Assembly: GCA_963692955.1 (NCBI GenBank)
Contig: OY843587.1
Coordinates: forward strand, 2,552,039 to 2,616,038
Length of the DNA: 64,000 bases
Origin: UBA5158 sp963692955
GTDB taxonomy: Bacteria > Pseudomonadota > Gammaproteobacteria > DSM-16500
Direction: 5' to 3'
The number at the start of each line of letters is the position of its first letter. Position 1 is the stretch's first letter. The position numbers and the translations under genes are program-made. Positions 16,883-26,065 of the stretch are shown here, in pieces. The notes beneath the pieces are model-generated. The model was not told the DNA's origin. It did not search any database and saw only the letters and a list, made by a program, of their open reading frames with translations.

Positions 16883-17754
16883 GAGACATTAGCTCCACTG
16901 TTTACTGGCGCGGTGTGCGCGGCAATCGCAGCTTGCGCTTGATCGATGGTTTGCGCTTGCGTTTGCATGGTCGCGGCATTATTTTTTTGATGGGTCGTGA
17001 CCCATTGCGCGAATTCCGCTTTTGGCACCGCGTGCACGACGATCGGCATGAAAGCGTGATTTAAGCCGCACAATTCGGCGCACTGACCGCGGTACGTGCC
17101 GGGCTTGGTGATGTAGACCCAATTTTCATTGATGAAACCCGGGATCGCGTCTTGTTTCACGCCTAATTCCGGCACCCACCAATCGTGGATAACGTCATCC
17201 GCGGTGACTAATAATTTAATTTTCGTATCGACCGGCACGACTAATTCATTATCGACTTCTAATAAAAACCATTCGTTACGCTTTTCTGAGCCATTGATTT
17301 GGTTTTGCGACGTGGTGAGGTTACTGAAAAAACTAATGCCTTGGTCTAAGTACTCGTACTTCCATTTCCATTGATAGCCGGTAATTTTAACCGTTATTTC
17401 CGATTGATCGGTATTATGAATTTCTTTTAAAACGCGGGTAGCGGGAATCGCTAACGCGACCAGAATGATGGTCGGAATCACCGTCCATAAGATTTCAACC
17501 CACAAATGTTCGTGAAAATTCGCAGCCGTGACGCCCCGCGATTTGCGGTAACTAAACATAGAATAGAATAAAACGCCGAAGGTGCCGGCGCCGATCACAC
17601 AGCAGATCCAAAAACACGCCATGTGTAAATCATAAATTTGGTGGCTGATAGTGGATGCGCCATACGGCATATTGATGCCGGGCGTAGCGTACGCCGTCAG
17701 CGCAGCGCAACACAAACCTATAAATAGAATTAAACGACCGCTAAAAGTCTGCAT
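16879..17754 (-). CDS. ctaC: cytochrome c oxidase subunit II
   Basis: 291-residue subunit with a signal peptide (about residues 1-23), two membrane helices (about 46-68 and 88-108) and a periplasmic cupredoxin domain carrying Cu-A. The Cu-A ligands are visible in VIHDWWVPELG and RGQCAELCGLNHAFMP. ITGYQWKWKYEYLDQG is the electron-entry tryptophan region. The C-terminus is an Ala/Gln-rich tail without a fused cytochrome c domain, so an external cytochrome c must supply electrons. First gene of the minus-strand oxidase operon. Confidence 0.96.
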   Translation of the reverse strand: MQTFSGRLILFIGLCCAALTAYATPGINMPYGASTISHQIYDLHMACFWICCVIGAGTFGVLFYSMFSYRKSRGVTAANFHEHLWVEILWTVIPTIILVALAIPATRVLKEIHNTDQSEITVKITGYQWKWKYEYLDQGISFFSNLTTSQNQINGSEKRNEWFLLEVDNELVVPVDTKIKLLVTADDVIHDWWVPELGVKQDAIPGFINENWVYITKPGTYRGQCAELCGLNHAFMPIVVHAVPKAEFAQWVTTHQKNNAATMQTQAQTIDQAQAAIAAHTAPVNSGANVS

Positions 17755-17931
17755 ACGAGAAGCCTTATCTGACCTTTTTATTTTTTACAGCTCTTGCTAA
17801 AAGGGAAACAATTAAATCACATTCTCGAAATAACTCAAGAATTTTGTGCCACCGGCCGCACCATACTGCATCTTAATGACAAAGAGTGTCAACCTTAATG
17901 TATTTTTAGATAAAATCACGGATAATGCGGG

Positions 17932-17959
17932 TTGTATAAATTACCTTTATCACTATAAA
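17932..17959 (+). promoter_or_regulatory. candidate sigma70 promoter for the tetraheme cytochrome gene
   Basis: TTGTAT (17932-17937) and TATAAA (17954-17959) stand 16 bases apart in the 281-base divergent gap between ctaC and the cytochrome gene, about 75 bases before the start codon. It is the only -35/-10 pair I would propose here. No operator-like repeat was noticed in the rest of the gap. Confidence 0.35.
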
Positions 17960-18035
17960 ATGTGCGGCCTAATTTGCGCGGCGATTCATTCTTCCGCTGA
18001 ATAATAATTTTACAAGATCGTTTCGGGATAGCTGC

Positions 18036-19619
18036 ATGCTGAATTTTTTAAAAAGAATGTTAATTTCACCCGCATTTCTCATGTTTGCGGGCACCGCCTT
18101 GCTGGTGTTGATTGTCTTCGGCGTTTATACCGCGCACTTTTTAGAATTGAATTTGCAACTCATGACTAACGATGTCACCAACGCAGTCAAACAAAAACCC
18201 TACTTCCCCGACTATCCACCGCTCAACACCACGGGTAAGGACGCGGCGCTGTTACAACGCGGCGAATATATCGCAAAAGCGGGCGATTGCATCGCTTGTC
18301 ACACGAATACTATCAATAAGGGTAAAACCTTCGCGGGTGGTTTAGCGATACCGACACCGTTCGGCGTGATTTATTCGCAAAATATTACCCCAGACAAAGA
18401 AACCGGCATCGGCAATTGGACGGAGGCGCAATTTATTAAAGCCATGCGGCATGGTATATCTCCCACCGGTCAATATTATTATCCCGCGTTTCCATTCTAC
18501 TATTTCGCGCAAATTAATGATGATGATTTGAAAGCCCTCCATGCTTACTTAAATAGTCTGCCACCGATTCATCAAGTCAATCCTGAAAACACGATGGCGT
18601 TCCCTTTTAATATTCGTCTATTGCAATTAGGCTGGCGCATCTTGTTTTTACATCCCAAAACCGACGACGGTTATCACAATGACGCCACACAATCCGCGCA
18701 GTGGAACCGCGGCGCGTACTTAGTCCAAGGCTTAGGCCATTGCGCGATGTGTCACACGCCATCGTATTATTTGCTTTCCAAACAAATTCCCTTGGCGGCG
18801 CCCATGGATAAATACGCTTATACCGGTGCGCAAGTGCAGGGTTACCTGGCGCTGAATATCTCCAAGAGTGGTTTAGGCAACGTGCCTGACGATAAAGTTA
18901 TAAACGTTTTCTTGAAAGATCAATTGACCGGCGGCGGTAATGTGATTGGCCCAATGCTGGAAGTGAACCATGACAGTTTGAAATATTTATCGCAGGAGGA
19001 TTTAGCTGACATCGCGACGTACATAAAATCCGTCGATAGCAAAATCCCACCGAAACCAAAAATGACCGGCAACGTCGGCGAATCCGTTTACAACAATTAT
19101 TGCTTTGGTTGTCACGCGATGGGCGCCGGCGGCGCGCCGAAATTCGGCGACGCGACGGCGTGGGATAAATTGTTGAAAGGCGGCGCCGGCAAACAATCGC
19201 TTTACAACAATGCGATTCATGGCATTAACGGCATGCCGGCGATGGGAACCTGTAGTTCTTGCACCGACAAAGATATTGAAGCGGCGGTGGATTACATGTC
19301 GGCGGCAAAAGATGAAAGTGTCGCCCAACCTGTACCGCCAGTTGTCGTGTTAACGCTGGCCGATGGCAAACGCGTTTACGAAAAAAATTGCGCGTCTTGC
19401 CACACGAATGGCGAACATGGCGCGCCGAAATTTGGCGATATGAACGCCTGGCAGCCGACGATTAATGAAGGCTTGATGGCGGCGTATGAAAATATCGTCA
19501 CCGGCAAACAAGGCCATCCGAAAAATGGCGGTTGTGAAGAGTGCTCCGACGCGGAGCTTAAAGCGGCGTTGAAATATATTATGCAAAACAATTCTAAAAA
19601 TAATTACAGTCTTTGGTAA
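18036..19619 (+). CDS. membrane-anchored tetraheme cytochrome c
   Basis: 527 residues with one N-terminal anchor (about 12-34) and four haem sites: CIACH (85-89), CAMCH (236-240), CFGCH (356-360) and CASCH (452-456). The first half, up to about residue 340, resembles the cytochrome subunits of membrane alcohol/gluconate dehydrogenases (for example GGLAIPTPFGVIYSQNITPD). The second half is two cytochrome c5 modules, each with GAPKFGD and a CSSC or CEEC loop followed by a short acidic stretch. It sits 42 bases upstream of ctaE, so the likely role is electron supply to the aa3 oxidase. This domain combination is unusual to me. Confidence 0.9.
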   Translation: MLNFLKRMLISPAFLMFAGTALLVLIVFGVYTAHFLELNLQLMTNDVTNAVKQKPYFPDYPPLNTTGKDAALLQRGEYIAKAGDCIACHTNTINKGKTFAGGLAIPTPFGVIYSQNITPDKETGIGNWTEAQFIKAMRHGISPTGQYYYPAFPFYYFAQINDDDLKALHAYLNSLPPIHQVNPENTMAFPFNIRLLQLGWRILFLHPKTDDGYHNDATQSAQWNRGAYLVQGLGHCAMCHTPSYYLLSKQIPLAAPMDKYAYTGAQVQGYLALNISKSGLGNVPDDKVINVFLKDQLTGGGNVIGPMLEVNHDSLKYLSQEDLADIATYIKSVDSKIPPKPKMTGNVGESVYNNYCFGCHAMGAGGAPKFGDATAWDKLLKGGAGKQSLYNNAIHGINGMPAMGTCSSCTDKDIEAAVDYMSAAKDESVAQPVPPVVVLTLADGKRVYEKNCASCHTNGEHGAPKFGDMNAWQPTINEGLMAAYENIVTGKQGHPKNGGCEECSDAELKAALKYIMQNNSKNNYSLW

Positions 19620-19661
19620 AACAATTATAGTCTTTGAAATTTTTAATATTGAGGTTTTTAA

Positions 19662-20540
19662 ATGGAAAAAAAAGCGGGTTATTACCTTCCCACTCCCAGC
19701 AGTTGGCCAATCCGTGGTTCGCTCGCGTTAATATGTTTTTTCGCGGGCTTTGCGAATTGGCTGCATGGTGAATGGTTTGGGCCGTATCTATTAGGCACCG
19801 GCTTACTCATATTAGTGACCGTGATTTACGGTTGGTTTGGCATGGTGATACGCGAAAACCGCAGTGGCTTATTAGCTCCCGAGCAAGTTGACCGCTCTTT
19901 TCGTTTAGGCATGTGTTGGTTTATTTTTTCCGAAGTAATGTTTTTCGGGGCTTTTTTCGGCGCGCTATTTTTCATTCGCGTCGCGGTCCTGCCTAAATTA
20001 GGCGGCGTCGGTCACGACTTTGTTACGCACTTAGTATTATGGCCGCAATTTCAAGCCGCGTGGCCGTTACTGACCGGCAATCCTAATGTCGCGGCGTACG
20101 TCGCGCCCACTTCCATCATGGAGGCATGGGGAATTCCCGCGATTAATACGGCGATCCTGTTAACTAGCGGCGTCACCATTACCATCGCGCATTTTAGTTT
20201 ATTGAAAAACCACCGCGCGCTGATGCTGATTTCACAGCTCGCGACCATCGCGTTAGGGGTCGCCTTTCTAACTTTTCAAGCGCATGAATATACGATCGCG
20301 TACATGGAAAAAGGCTTGACCTTGGGCTCTGGGATTTATGGCACGACATTTTTTATGTTGACTGGGTTTCACGGTTTACACGTAACGATCGGCACCATCG
20401 GCTTGATCACGATTTTTTGGCGCATGTTAAGAAATGATTTCAATCCGCATAATCATTTCGCGTTTGAAGCGATCGCCTGGTATTGGCACTTTGTCGACGT
20501 GGTATGGCTATTGCTATTTATTTTTGTGTATTGGCTTTGA
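19662..20540 (+). CDS. ctaE: cytochrome c oxidase subunit III
   Basis: 292-residue seven-helix subunit of the oxidase. Family marks: YLPTPSSWPIRGSLALICFF at the start, FRLGMCWFIFSEVMFFGAFF, HFSLLKNHR, FLTFQAHEY, GFHGLHVTIGT, and the ending HFAFEAIAWYWHFVDVVWLL. It lies on the strand opposite ctaC-ctaD, behind the tetraheme cytochrome, whereas ctaE usually follows ctaG on the same strand. The stop TGA overlaps the next ATG. Confidence 0.96.
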   Translation: MEKKAGYYLPTPSSWPIRGSLALICFFAGFANWLHGEWFGPYLLGTGLLILVTVIYGWFGMVIRENRSGLLAPEQVDRSFRLGMCWFIFSEVMFFGAFFGALFFIRVAVLPKLGGVGHDFVTHLVLWPQFQAAWPLLTGNPNVAAYVAPTSIMEAWGIPAINTAILLTSGVTITIAHFSLLKNHRALMLISQLATIALGVAFLTFQAHEYTIAYMEKGLTLGSGIYGTTFFMLTGFHGLHVTIGTIGLITIFWRMLRNDFNPHNHFAFEAIAWYWHFVDVVWLLLFIFVYWL

Positions 20541-20956
20541 TGCTGATCGCGCTATTAAAGTTTTGCCATGTCGTTATCGCTTTAGTATTAATTAGCTCTA
20601 TCGTTTATAGCATTGTGTTAACTTGCTCGAAAAAATTTACGCTGGCGCCGTTAAAACATCAGCAGCGCTTCATGCGCGTGCAGCGTATGATGCTGATCGC
20701 GGTGTTGTTAGCGATCGCCACCGGCTCTCTATTAATTTATCCGAAAAACTTCACGCTACATACTCCCTGGATACAAGCGGCGTATTTATTCGCATTGTTA
20801 TTCGCCATCGGTTTGTTTGTGTTGACGTGGATGAAGAAAAAATTTTCCAGCAGACAGCGTTGGGCTTGGCTGGCGTTATATCTTGTTTTGGGCTTTGCTT
20901 TGTTAACGCTAGTGCACGGCGCGGTGACTAAGCAAGCGTTTTATTTTTTATTTTAA
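20540..20956 (+). CDS. small four-helix membrane protein (SirB2/CopD-like topology)
   Basis: 138-residue integral membrane protein. The ATG at 20540 overlaps the ctaE stop (TGATG) and gives MLIALLKFCHVVIALVLISS; the longer in-frame reading inside ctaE is rejected. Four hydrophobic segments at about residues 4-24, 47-66, 76-95 and 112-131. The histidine in the first helix (KFCHV) and the arginine/histidine pattern recall small proteins of the SirB/CopD/DUF2269 kind that may bind haem. It shares topology with the DUF2269 protein at 23576. Coupled to ctaE, so a role in the oxidase is possible but unproven. Confidence 0.75.
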   Translation: MLIALLKFCHVVIALVLISSIVYSIVLTCSKKFTLAPLKHQQRFMRVQRMMLIAVLLAIATGSLLIYPKNFTLHTPWIQAAYLFALLFAIGLFVLTWMKKKFSSRQRWAWLALYLVLGFALLTLVHGAVTKQAFYFLF

Positions 20957-23205
20957 GATTTCATGCGGACGACGCAGTTGCTTTTATGATTAACATTTAA
21001 TTCGCCTGCTTGCCTAATCACGTTCGCAAGTTTCCTCACCCCAAAAAACCCTTGCTTAAATAAAGATGTTTTCCGCTTCTTATGCGCACCTACCAAAGTA
21101 AATTCATCAACGTCCTCTTCCGGCGGCGGCATAAAGTTATCTAGCGGCTCTGGACTCGAATGTAAAATAACAGTTTCAACCAGTGGCAGCGGTGGTGAAT
21201 AGTGGTCTGGATTTACTGTCATGCTAAACGCACTGGCTTGGTCAGGACGCACGTGAGCGACGACGAGCTTTTTTTCTTCATCAACTTCCTCACTGCGCGG
21301 CGCAACATCAGCCGCTGGGATCGTGACGATCACTTCATCTTTCAGTAATTCTTGACGGTAAAACAATAACAATTCATCCAGTTTATTACTTTTTATTATT
21401 TCGTCTAAACATTCATCTTTCATGATTTGCAATACATCGACGATCAACGCCATAAAGCCGCCGGGAATGCGCATGGCGGTCAACAAGGGTTGCGACATCC
21501 AAGTTGAACAGTAATGCGCGATTTTAATCTTTTGAACCGCGACTTCAATATCGCTCTTGAACATATCGTAAAATTGTTTAAACGCTTGGTTGTCGAAAAT
21601 GATACGCCGTGGATCATGCGTAAGATTTTTTTCTTCGCGCCATGCGCCCCAGGTCAATAACTCACGCTTGGGAAAATAATCGCCGCCGCTCAAGATCAGA
21701 TTGACGACATAACGGAATTGACTAGAAGATAACATTTGATAAACGTAATCAATCATGGAATCGCGGGATTCTTTCTTTTCCATATTCGGCGAAAAGCGGC
21801 GCTGCAACAAATTAACGAAGCCGCTCGTCAATTCTCTCGGGATGGTAAACAAATCCCAAATCTTGAGATTACCCGGCAATGGATCGTTGAACGCCAACAT
21901 CGAGACGACGCCAAATTGCATGAGCAAATTAAACATCGCATCTTGCACATAATAACTTTTCACACCGGTCGCGTAATAAATACTTTGCACGGCGGCTTGC
22001 GTACTAAGCTGCAGTCCTAACCCTACGCCGAAAGAATGCAGATAATTACGCGCAAAGACTTCATAGCGGTGACGCGTGCAATTGTCTTCTGGCGATACCT
22101 TATATTCATTTAAACCTTGCCCGTAGATTAAAATTCCCACTAGCGTCGACGCCCAGCTTAGATAAAAATAATTATTTTCTGACAGCATTTGGTGCGCGTG
22201 TAATTTCTCAGGCAACGAATTAATAAAATGGTTGGCGGCATAATACACGGGACTAGACACACCGGCGTGCAGCACTTTTTTCAAATTGCAACCGCAAGAG
22301 GGTTGGTGCTTTAAGGGTAATAGAGAATGTTGCGCGGCAAAGCCTTTATCTAAAAGCTTTTTGAAATCGCTGGCGACGTTATGATCGCCGTGTAAGTTGA
22401 ACGCGCTTTCAAAAAATTTCTTAATTTCTGTGAGCGCGGATTCATAGTCTTGACGGTGTTTCGCTGAATACAAATTCACAAATCCATGCGCGATTGCGGC
22501 CGCCGTGTGTTGGTCTAAATCATAGTGCGCCAACAGCCGCGCGAACTGATGCCGTTGATGAGTGTGACGCAAACCGGTTAAAACTTTCTTAAGCGCCGGC
22601 GCTAACTGTTGCGCTAACGTCGCGGTGTCTGGATATTTACCCACTAGCGATTCTGACAAGACCAAGGTGAAAGCACGGTTTACATCCGCGCGTAGCTGCT
22701 CTGGTGTGACGTTGGGCCTTAAAAAAATCGCATGCGTAACACAGACCGCCGCGGCGGTGAAATCCGCCGCGGCCGCGATCACTTGCGTTAAGTATTTTTG
22801 ATTATCGGCGGCTAACGCGCGCGGCAAACTCGCGGTGTAGAAAGTGTTATCCCACACGCGGCGCGAATACAAACGCAGCATGATAGTAAACATGATTAAA
22901 GCGTCAGCTTGGTCTAACACATAGTCCATGGTTTCTGACGACGAATATTCTTTGAGAGAATCGATAGCGCGGCGGTATAAAATAAACGGTAGTAAATAAT
23001 CGATTACATTCGTGTAAGCGGATAACAACAGAATTTTTTTCGTGACTGGCGCGTCCCATAAATTGAGCGCGTTAAAAAATTGTTTAAAGCCCAGCAGCAA
23101 ATGTTGAAAAGGAGGAAAGTTCGCAATGGTGTCATAACCCGTTTGCGCATAGGGTGAAATGCTATTCTTTGTATTCGTTAGAAATTGACTTACTGGCACT
23201 GGCAT
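20953..23205 (-). CDS. large orphan protein, possible effector
   Basis: 750 residues from the ATG at 23205, chosen because a GAGGTG ribosome site precedes it; an in-frame start 51 bases upstream is less likely. I do not recognise the family. The N-terminal half is rich in helices, with hydrophobic patches near ILLSAYTNVIDYLLPFILY and YFYLSWASTLVGILIYG and a Cys pair CGCN. The C-terminal 130 residues are acidic and proline-rich (FMPPPEEDVDEFTLVG), then turn basic (AHKKRKTSLFKQGF). The size, isolation and charged tail suit a secreted or membrane-targeted host-interaction protein, but that is inference. Its 3' end overlaps the convergent small gene by 4 bases. Confidence 0.75.
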   Translation of the reverse strand: MPVPVSQFLTNTKNSISPYAQTGYDTIANFPPFQHLLLGFKQFFNALNLWDAPVTKKILLLSAYTNVIDYLLPFILYRRAIDSLKEYSSSETMDYVLDQADALIMFTIMLRLYSRRVWDNTFYTASLPRALAADNQKYLTQVIAAAADFTAAAVCVTHAIFLRPNVTPEQLRADVNRAFTLVLSESLVGKYPDTATLAQQLAPALKKVLTGLRHTHQRHQFARLLAHYDLDQHTAAAIAHGFVNLYSAKHRQDYESALTEIKKFFESAFNLHGDHNVASDFKKLLDKGFAAQHSLLPLKHQPSCGCNLKKVLHAGVSSPVYYAANHFINSLPEKLHAHQMLSENNYFYLSWASTLVGILIYGQGLNEYKVSPEDNCTRHRYEVFARNYLHSFGVGLGLQLSTQAAVQSIYYATGVKSYYVQDAMFNLLMQFGVVSMLAFNDPLPGNLKIWDLFTIPRELTSGFVNLLQRRFSPNMEKKESRDSMIDYVYQMLSSSQFRYVVNLILSGGDYFPKRELLTWGAWREEKNLTHDPRRIIFDNQAFKQFYDMFKSDIEVAVQKIKIAHYCSTWMSQPLLTAMRIPGGFMALIVDVLQIMKDECLDEIIKSNKLDELLLFYRQELLKDEVIVTIPAADVAPRSEEVDEEKKLVVAHVRPDQASAFSMTVNPDHYSPPLPLVETVILHSSPEPLDNFMPPPEEDVDEFTLVGAHKKRKTSLFKQGFFGVRKLANVIRQAGELNVNHKSNCVVRMKS

Positions 23206-23575
23206 AGCACACCTCGTCGTTTTCCATTTTTCATAATTATATGAATAATGTAGCACACGATAATTAACGTATTCTTAAGACATAACTTATTAAAAAGCAA
23301 ATAGTTATGGCGGCAATGGCTCAACGTTGTTAGTCCCGACAACTTTGGTGGCAACAACTAGCGCGCTGTAGCAACGTCAAGCATTTTTCTCACGCGCATA
23401 TATCATTGCGCAAACAAATTTGACCGCGACAGCTTGGCACTCAAGCCATTTATCAAGCGGTGTCGTAAATAAGGAAAGGGTCGCTAGCCTTCCCGTTTCA
23501 AACACAAATTTGCATTTCAATTTTGGCCAAACTGTGTTAAATTTTTACCCTTGATAATCTAACATTGAAAGCCTG
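23206..23575. other. 370-base intergenic region without genes
   Basis: Lies between the 5' end of the orphan gene and the 5' end of the DUF2269 gene, so it must contain two divergent promoters. A short hairpin (GGAAAGG/CCTTCC, 23473-23493) and a -10-like GATAAT some 20 bases before the start at 23576 were noticed; neither is convincing. No coding potential or RNA gene was seen. Confidence 0.4.
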
Positions 23576-24031
23576 ATGATTTATAATTTCCTCAAAATCT
23601 TACATATCTTTAGCGCCACACTGCTGCTGACTAGCATCGCGTACAGTTTTTTGATTTGGCGCGACCGCTATTCATCGCCGCGCGTGGGCGCGATCATATC
23701 GAGCCGCATTCAAACGCAAACGTGGGTCATCATTCTCCCGGTCGCGCTATTTCAAATGGCGACTGGTTTCACCATGCTGAGTTTACAAGAAGATGATTTA
23801 TCGCAATTGTGGATCGTCGGGAGCATTATCGGTTTCATTGTATTTATCGCGAGTTGGTTTTCGTTTATTTATTTTTTATTGTTGGCGCAGCAAGTTCCTA
23901 TAGACAGTGATGGTTATGGGACGGCCGGTGAACGTTACAAATGGTTTCGACGCGTGCAATCTTTCATGTTGATGATAAGCGCTGCGGCTTTGTTGACCAT
24001 GATTTTTTTCATGTCTAATAAGGTCGCGTGA
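23576..24031 (+). CDS. DUF2269 family integral membrane protein
   Basis: 151 residues with four hydrophobic segments (about 4-24, 50-68, 80-105 and 127-146). FLKILHIFSATLLLTS at the start, with a histidine in the first helix, and IQTQTWVIILPVALFQMATG are typical of DUF2269. This family of unknown function often sits beside respiratory or cytochrome genes. Here it lies 9 bases upstream of ccmA and is probably the first gene of the ccm operon, which suggests a link to haem or respiration. Confidence 0.82.
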   Translation: MIYNFLKILHIFSATLLLTSIAYSFLIWRDRYSSPRVGAIISSRIQTQTWVIILPVALFQMATGFTMLSLQEDDLSQLWIVGSIIGFIVFIASWFSFIYFLLLAQQVPIDSDGYGTAGERYKWFRRVQSFMLMISAAALLTMIFFMSNKVA

Positions 24032-24040
24032 GCAAAGCCG

Positions 24041-24655
24041 ATGACATTAGCGATCTTGAATCTTTCTTTCGAACGTGAGCAACGCTTTTTATTCGAAAAT
24101 ATCTCTGAAAATTTAGTGGCCGGCGATTGCTTGCAAGTCACCGGCGCGAATGGCAGCGGTAAATCGACGTTGTTGCGTTTATTAGCGGGATTTATTCCGG
24201 CGACCGCGGGCACGATTTTTTGGCAAAAAAAATGTATCGCCGCAGCCCGCGCTAGTTATCAGCCGCAATTACATTATCTCGGTCATCATAGCGGCGTACG
24301 CGGTCACTTGACCGTCAAAGAAAATCTGATCGCTAATGCCGCGTTGTTAGGCGGCGCTACAGACGGGCTAGCAACGGCATGCGAAAAAACCGGCTTGACG
24401 CGGCATCAACATAAATTCGCGACGGATTTATCCGCGGGCCTGCGCCAACGTTTAGCGCTGGCGCGTTTAATCATGGTGCAAAAACCGCTGTGGATTTTGG
24501 ACGAACCGCTGACGGCGTTAGATCATGCAGGCCGGATTTATTTGCAAACACTTTTGAGCGACCATTTAGACGCGGCGGGCATCGCGGTGATCGCGACCCA
24601 CCATGAGTTTTCATCCCGCGTAAAAAAATTAGACTTAGGTAGCAAACATGTTTAA
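24041..24655 (+). CDS. ccmA: cytochrome c maturation ABC ATPase CcmA
   Basis: 204-residue ATPase of the CcmAB(CD) transporter, which releases holo-CcmE from CcmC during System I cytochrome c maturation. Walker A is GANGSGKSTLLRLL (about residues 37-50), the signature is SAGLRQRLALARL, and Walker B is PLWILDEPLTALD. The switch histidine lies in ATHHEF. Short, as CcmA proteins are. It overlaps ccmB by 8 bases. Confidence 0.95.
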   Translation: MTLAILNLSFEREQRFLFENISENLVAGDCLQVTGANGSGKSTLLRLLAGFIPATAGTIFWQKKCIAAARASYQPQLHYLGHHSGVRGHLTVKENLIANAALLGGATDGLATACEKTGLTRHQHKFATDLSAGLRQRLALARLIMVQKPLWILDEPLTALDHAGRIYLQTLLSDHLDAAGIAVIATHHEFSSRVKKLDLGSKHV

Positions 24656-25322
24656 GCCTTTTTTAACACTCATCCGTCACGATATTTTACTGACCTGCCG
24701 GCAGGCGCACGCGTGGATAACGCCGTTATTATTTTTTGTGTTGGTGGTGATGCTTTTTCCCATGGCGCTAGGCGCTGACGCCAGTGTGCTCGCGCCGCTC
24801 GCCCCAGCCATAATTTGGGTCGCGGCTTTACTTGCGGTATTAATGTCGGTGGGAACTATTTTCAAACTAGACGCGCATGAAGGATATTTAGATTTATTAT
24901 TGTTGAGCCAACAATCGCTGTCCGCCTTAGTTTTATGTAAAATCGGCACGCATTGGTTAACGCATTGTTTACCGTTGATCGTCATTAGTCCGCTGTTAGG
25001 TTTAATGTTGCATTTGCATTGGCAGCAAGCTGTTGCATTAGTGTGGACGCTGTTGTTGGGTACGCCCGTATTGAGCTTGCTGGGCGGCATCGGCGCGGCG
25101 CTGTTAATCGGTGTGAAACAGCAAGGCTTGCTATTGCCCGTGTTAATTATACCGTTATATGTTCCCGCGTTAATTTTCGGTACCGGCACGTTGTTGGCGG
25201 TAGGCGGCGGACTGCCGGTCAATGGTTATTACGCTATGATGGGCGCGTTACTGTTAGTGACACTCGCGTTCGCGCCGCTGTTTACCAGTCTTGCGTTGCG
25301 GGTAGGAGTCAGTCAGGTATGA
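24648..25322 (+). CDS. ccmB: cytochrome c maturation permease CcmB
   Basis: 224-residue six-helix membrane subunit of the CcmAB transporter. It begins FKPFLTLIRHDILLTCRQ and contains LFFVLVVMLFPMALG and KLDAHEGYLDLLLLS, which match the family. It overlaps ccmA by 8 and ccmC by 4 bases (ATGA). Confidence 0.94.
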   Translation: MFKPFLTLIRHDILLTCRQAHAWITPLLFFVLVVMLFPMALGADASVLAPLAPAIIWVAALLAVLMSVGTIFKLDAHEGYLDLLLLSQQSLSALVLCKIGTHWLTHCLPLIVISPLLGLMLHLHWQQAVALVWTLLLGTPVLSLLGGIGAALLIGVKQQGLLLPVLIIPLYVPALIFGTGTLLAVGGGLPVNGYYAMMGALLLVTLAFAPLFTSLALRVGVSQV

Positions 25323-26065
25323 TTAAATGGTTTAACCGCAATTTTTTAGCGCCAAAAAGTTTTTACCGTAGCAGCGGCGTGCTCTTGCCGTGGCTCAGCG
25401 TCGCGTTTGTTGGTTGCTTCGCGTATGGCTTGATCGGCGGATTATTTTTAGCGCCCGCGGATTATCAACAAGGCGACGGTTTCCGCATTATGTATGTGCA
25501 TGTGCCTAGCGCCTTCGCGGCGATGGCCGTGTATTTCATCATGGCGGTGGCGGCCGTCATGACATTAGTGTTCCGGTTAAAAATCGCAGCGATTTGCATG
25601 ACGGCGAGCGCGCGGATCGGCGTTTGGTTTACTTTCTTAGCGCTGGCGACGGGTTCGATTTGGGGAAAACCCATGTGGGGCACATGGTGGATTTGGGATG
25701 CGCGCTTGACGTCGATGCTAATTTTATTTTTTTTGTATATCGGTTTTTTAACGTTGCAGTCGGTGATTCACGATCAAACCAGCCGCGACCGCGCGGGCGC
25801 GATTCTTGCGGTCGTCGGCGTGATAAATCTGCCAATCATTCATTATTCCGTCGTGTGGTGGAACACGCTGCATCAAGGCCCTAGCCTAAGCCGGTTTGCT
25901 AAACCGACGATTGCGCCCACTATGTTGTATCCGCTGCTAGTGATGATCGCGGCGTTTTTTCTTTTTTATGGCATCGTGTTACTGCTGCGTATGCGCAATC
26001 AAATTTTATTACGCGAAATGCATAGTCCTTGGGTGAAAGAGGTTATTAAAAATGAATTGGCATAA
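25319..26065 (+). CDS. ccmC: haem handling protein CcmC
   Basis: 248-residue six-helix protein that presents haem to CcmE. The tryptophan-rich WWD motif is WGKPMWGTWWIWDARLTS, and the haem-ligand histidines lie in MYVHVPSAFAAM and NLPIIHYSVVWWNTLHQG. The start ATG at 25319 overlaps the ccmB stop and gives MIKWFNRNFL; a longer reading starting inside ccmB is rejected. It overlaps ccmD by 14 bases. Confidence 0.95.
   Translation: MIKWFNRNFLAPKSFYRSSGVLLPWLSVAFVGCFAYGLIGGLFLAPADYQQGDGFRIMYVHVPSAFAAMAVYFIMAVAAVMTLVFRLKIAAICMTASARIGVWFTFLALATGSIWGKPMWGTWWIWDARLTSMLILFFLYIGFLTLQSVIHDQTSRDRAGAILAVVGVINLPIIHYSVVWWNTLHQGPSLSRFAKPTIAPTMLYPLLVMIAAFFLFYGIVLLLRMRNQILLREMHSPWVKEVIKNELA

Noticed and set aside
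25019..25318. N-terminal extension of ccmC
   Set aside because: It overlaps ccmB by 300 bases; the ATG at 25319 matches the CcmC start and the operon overlap pattern.
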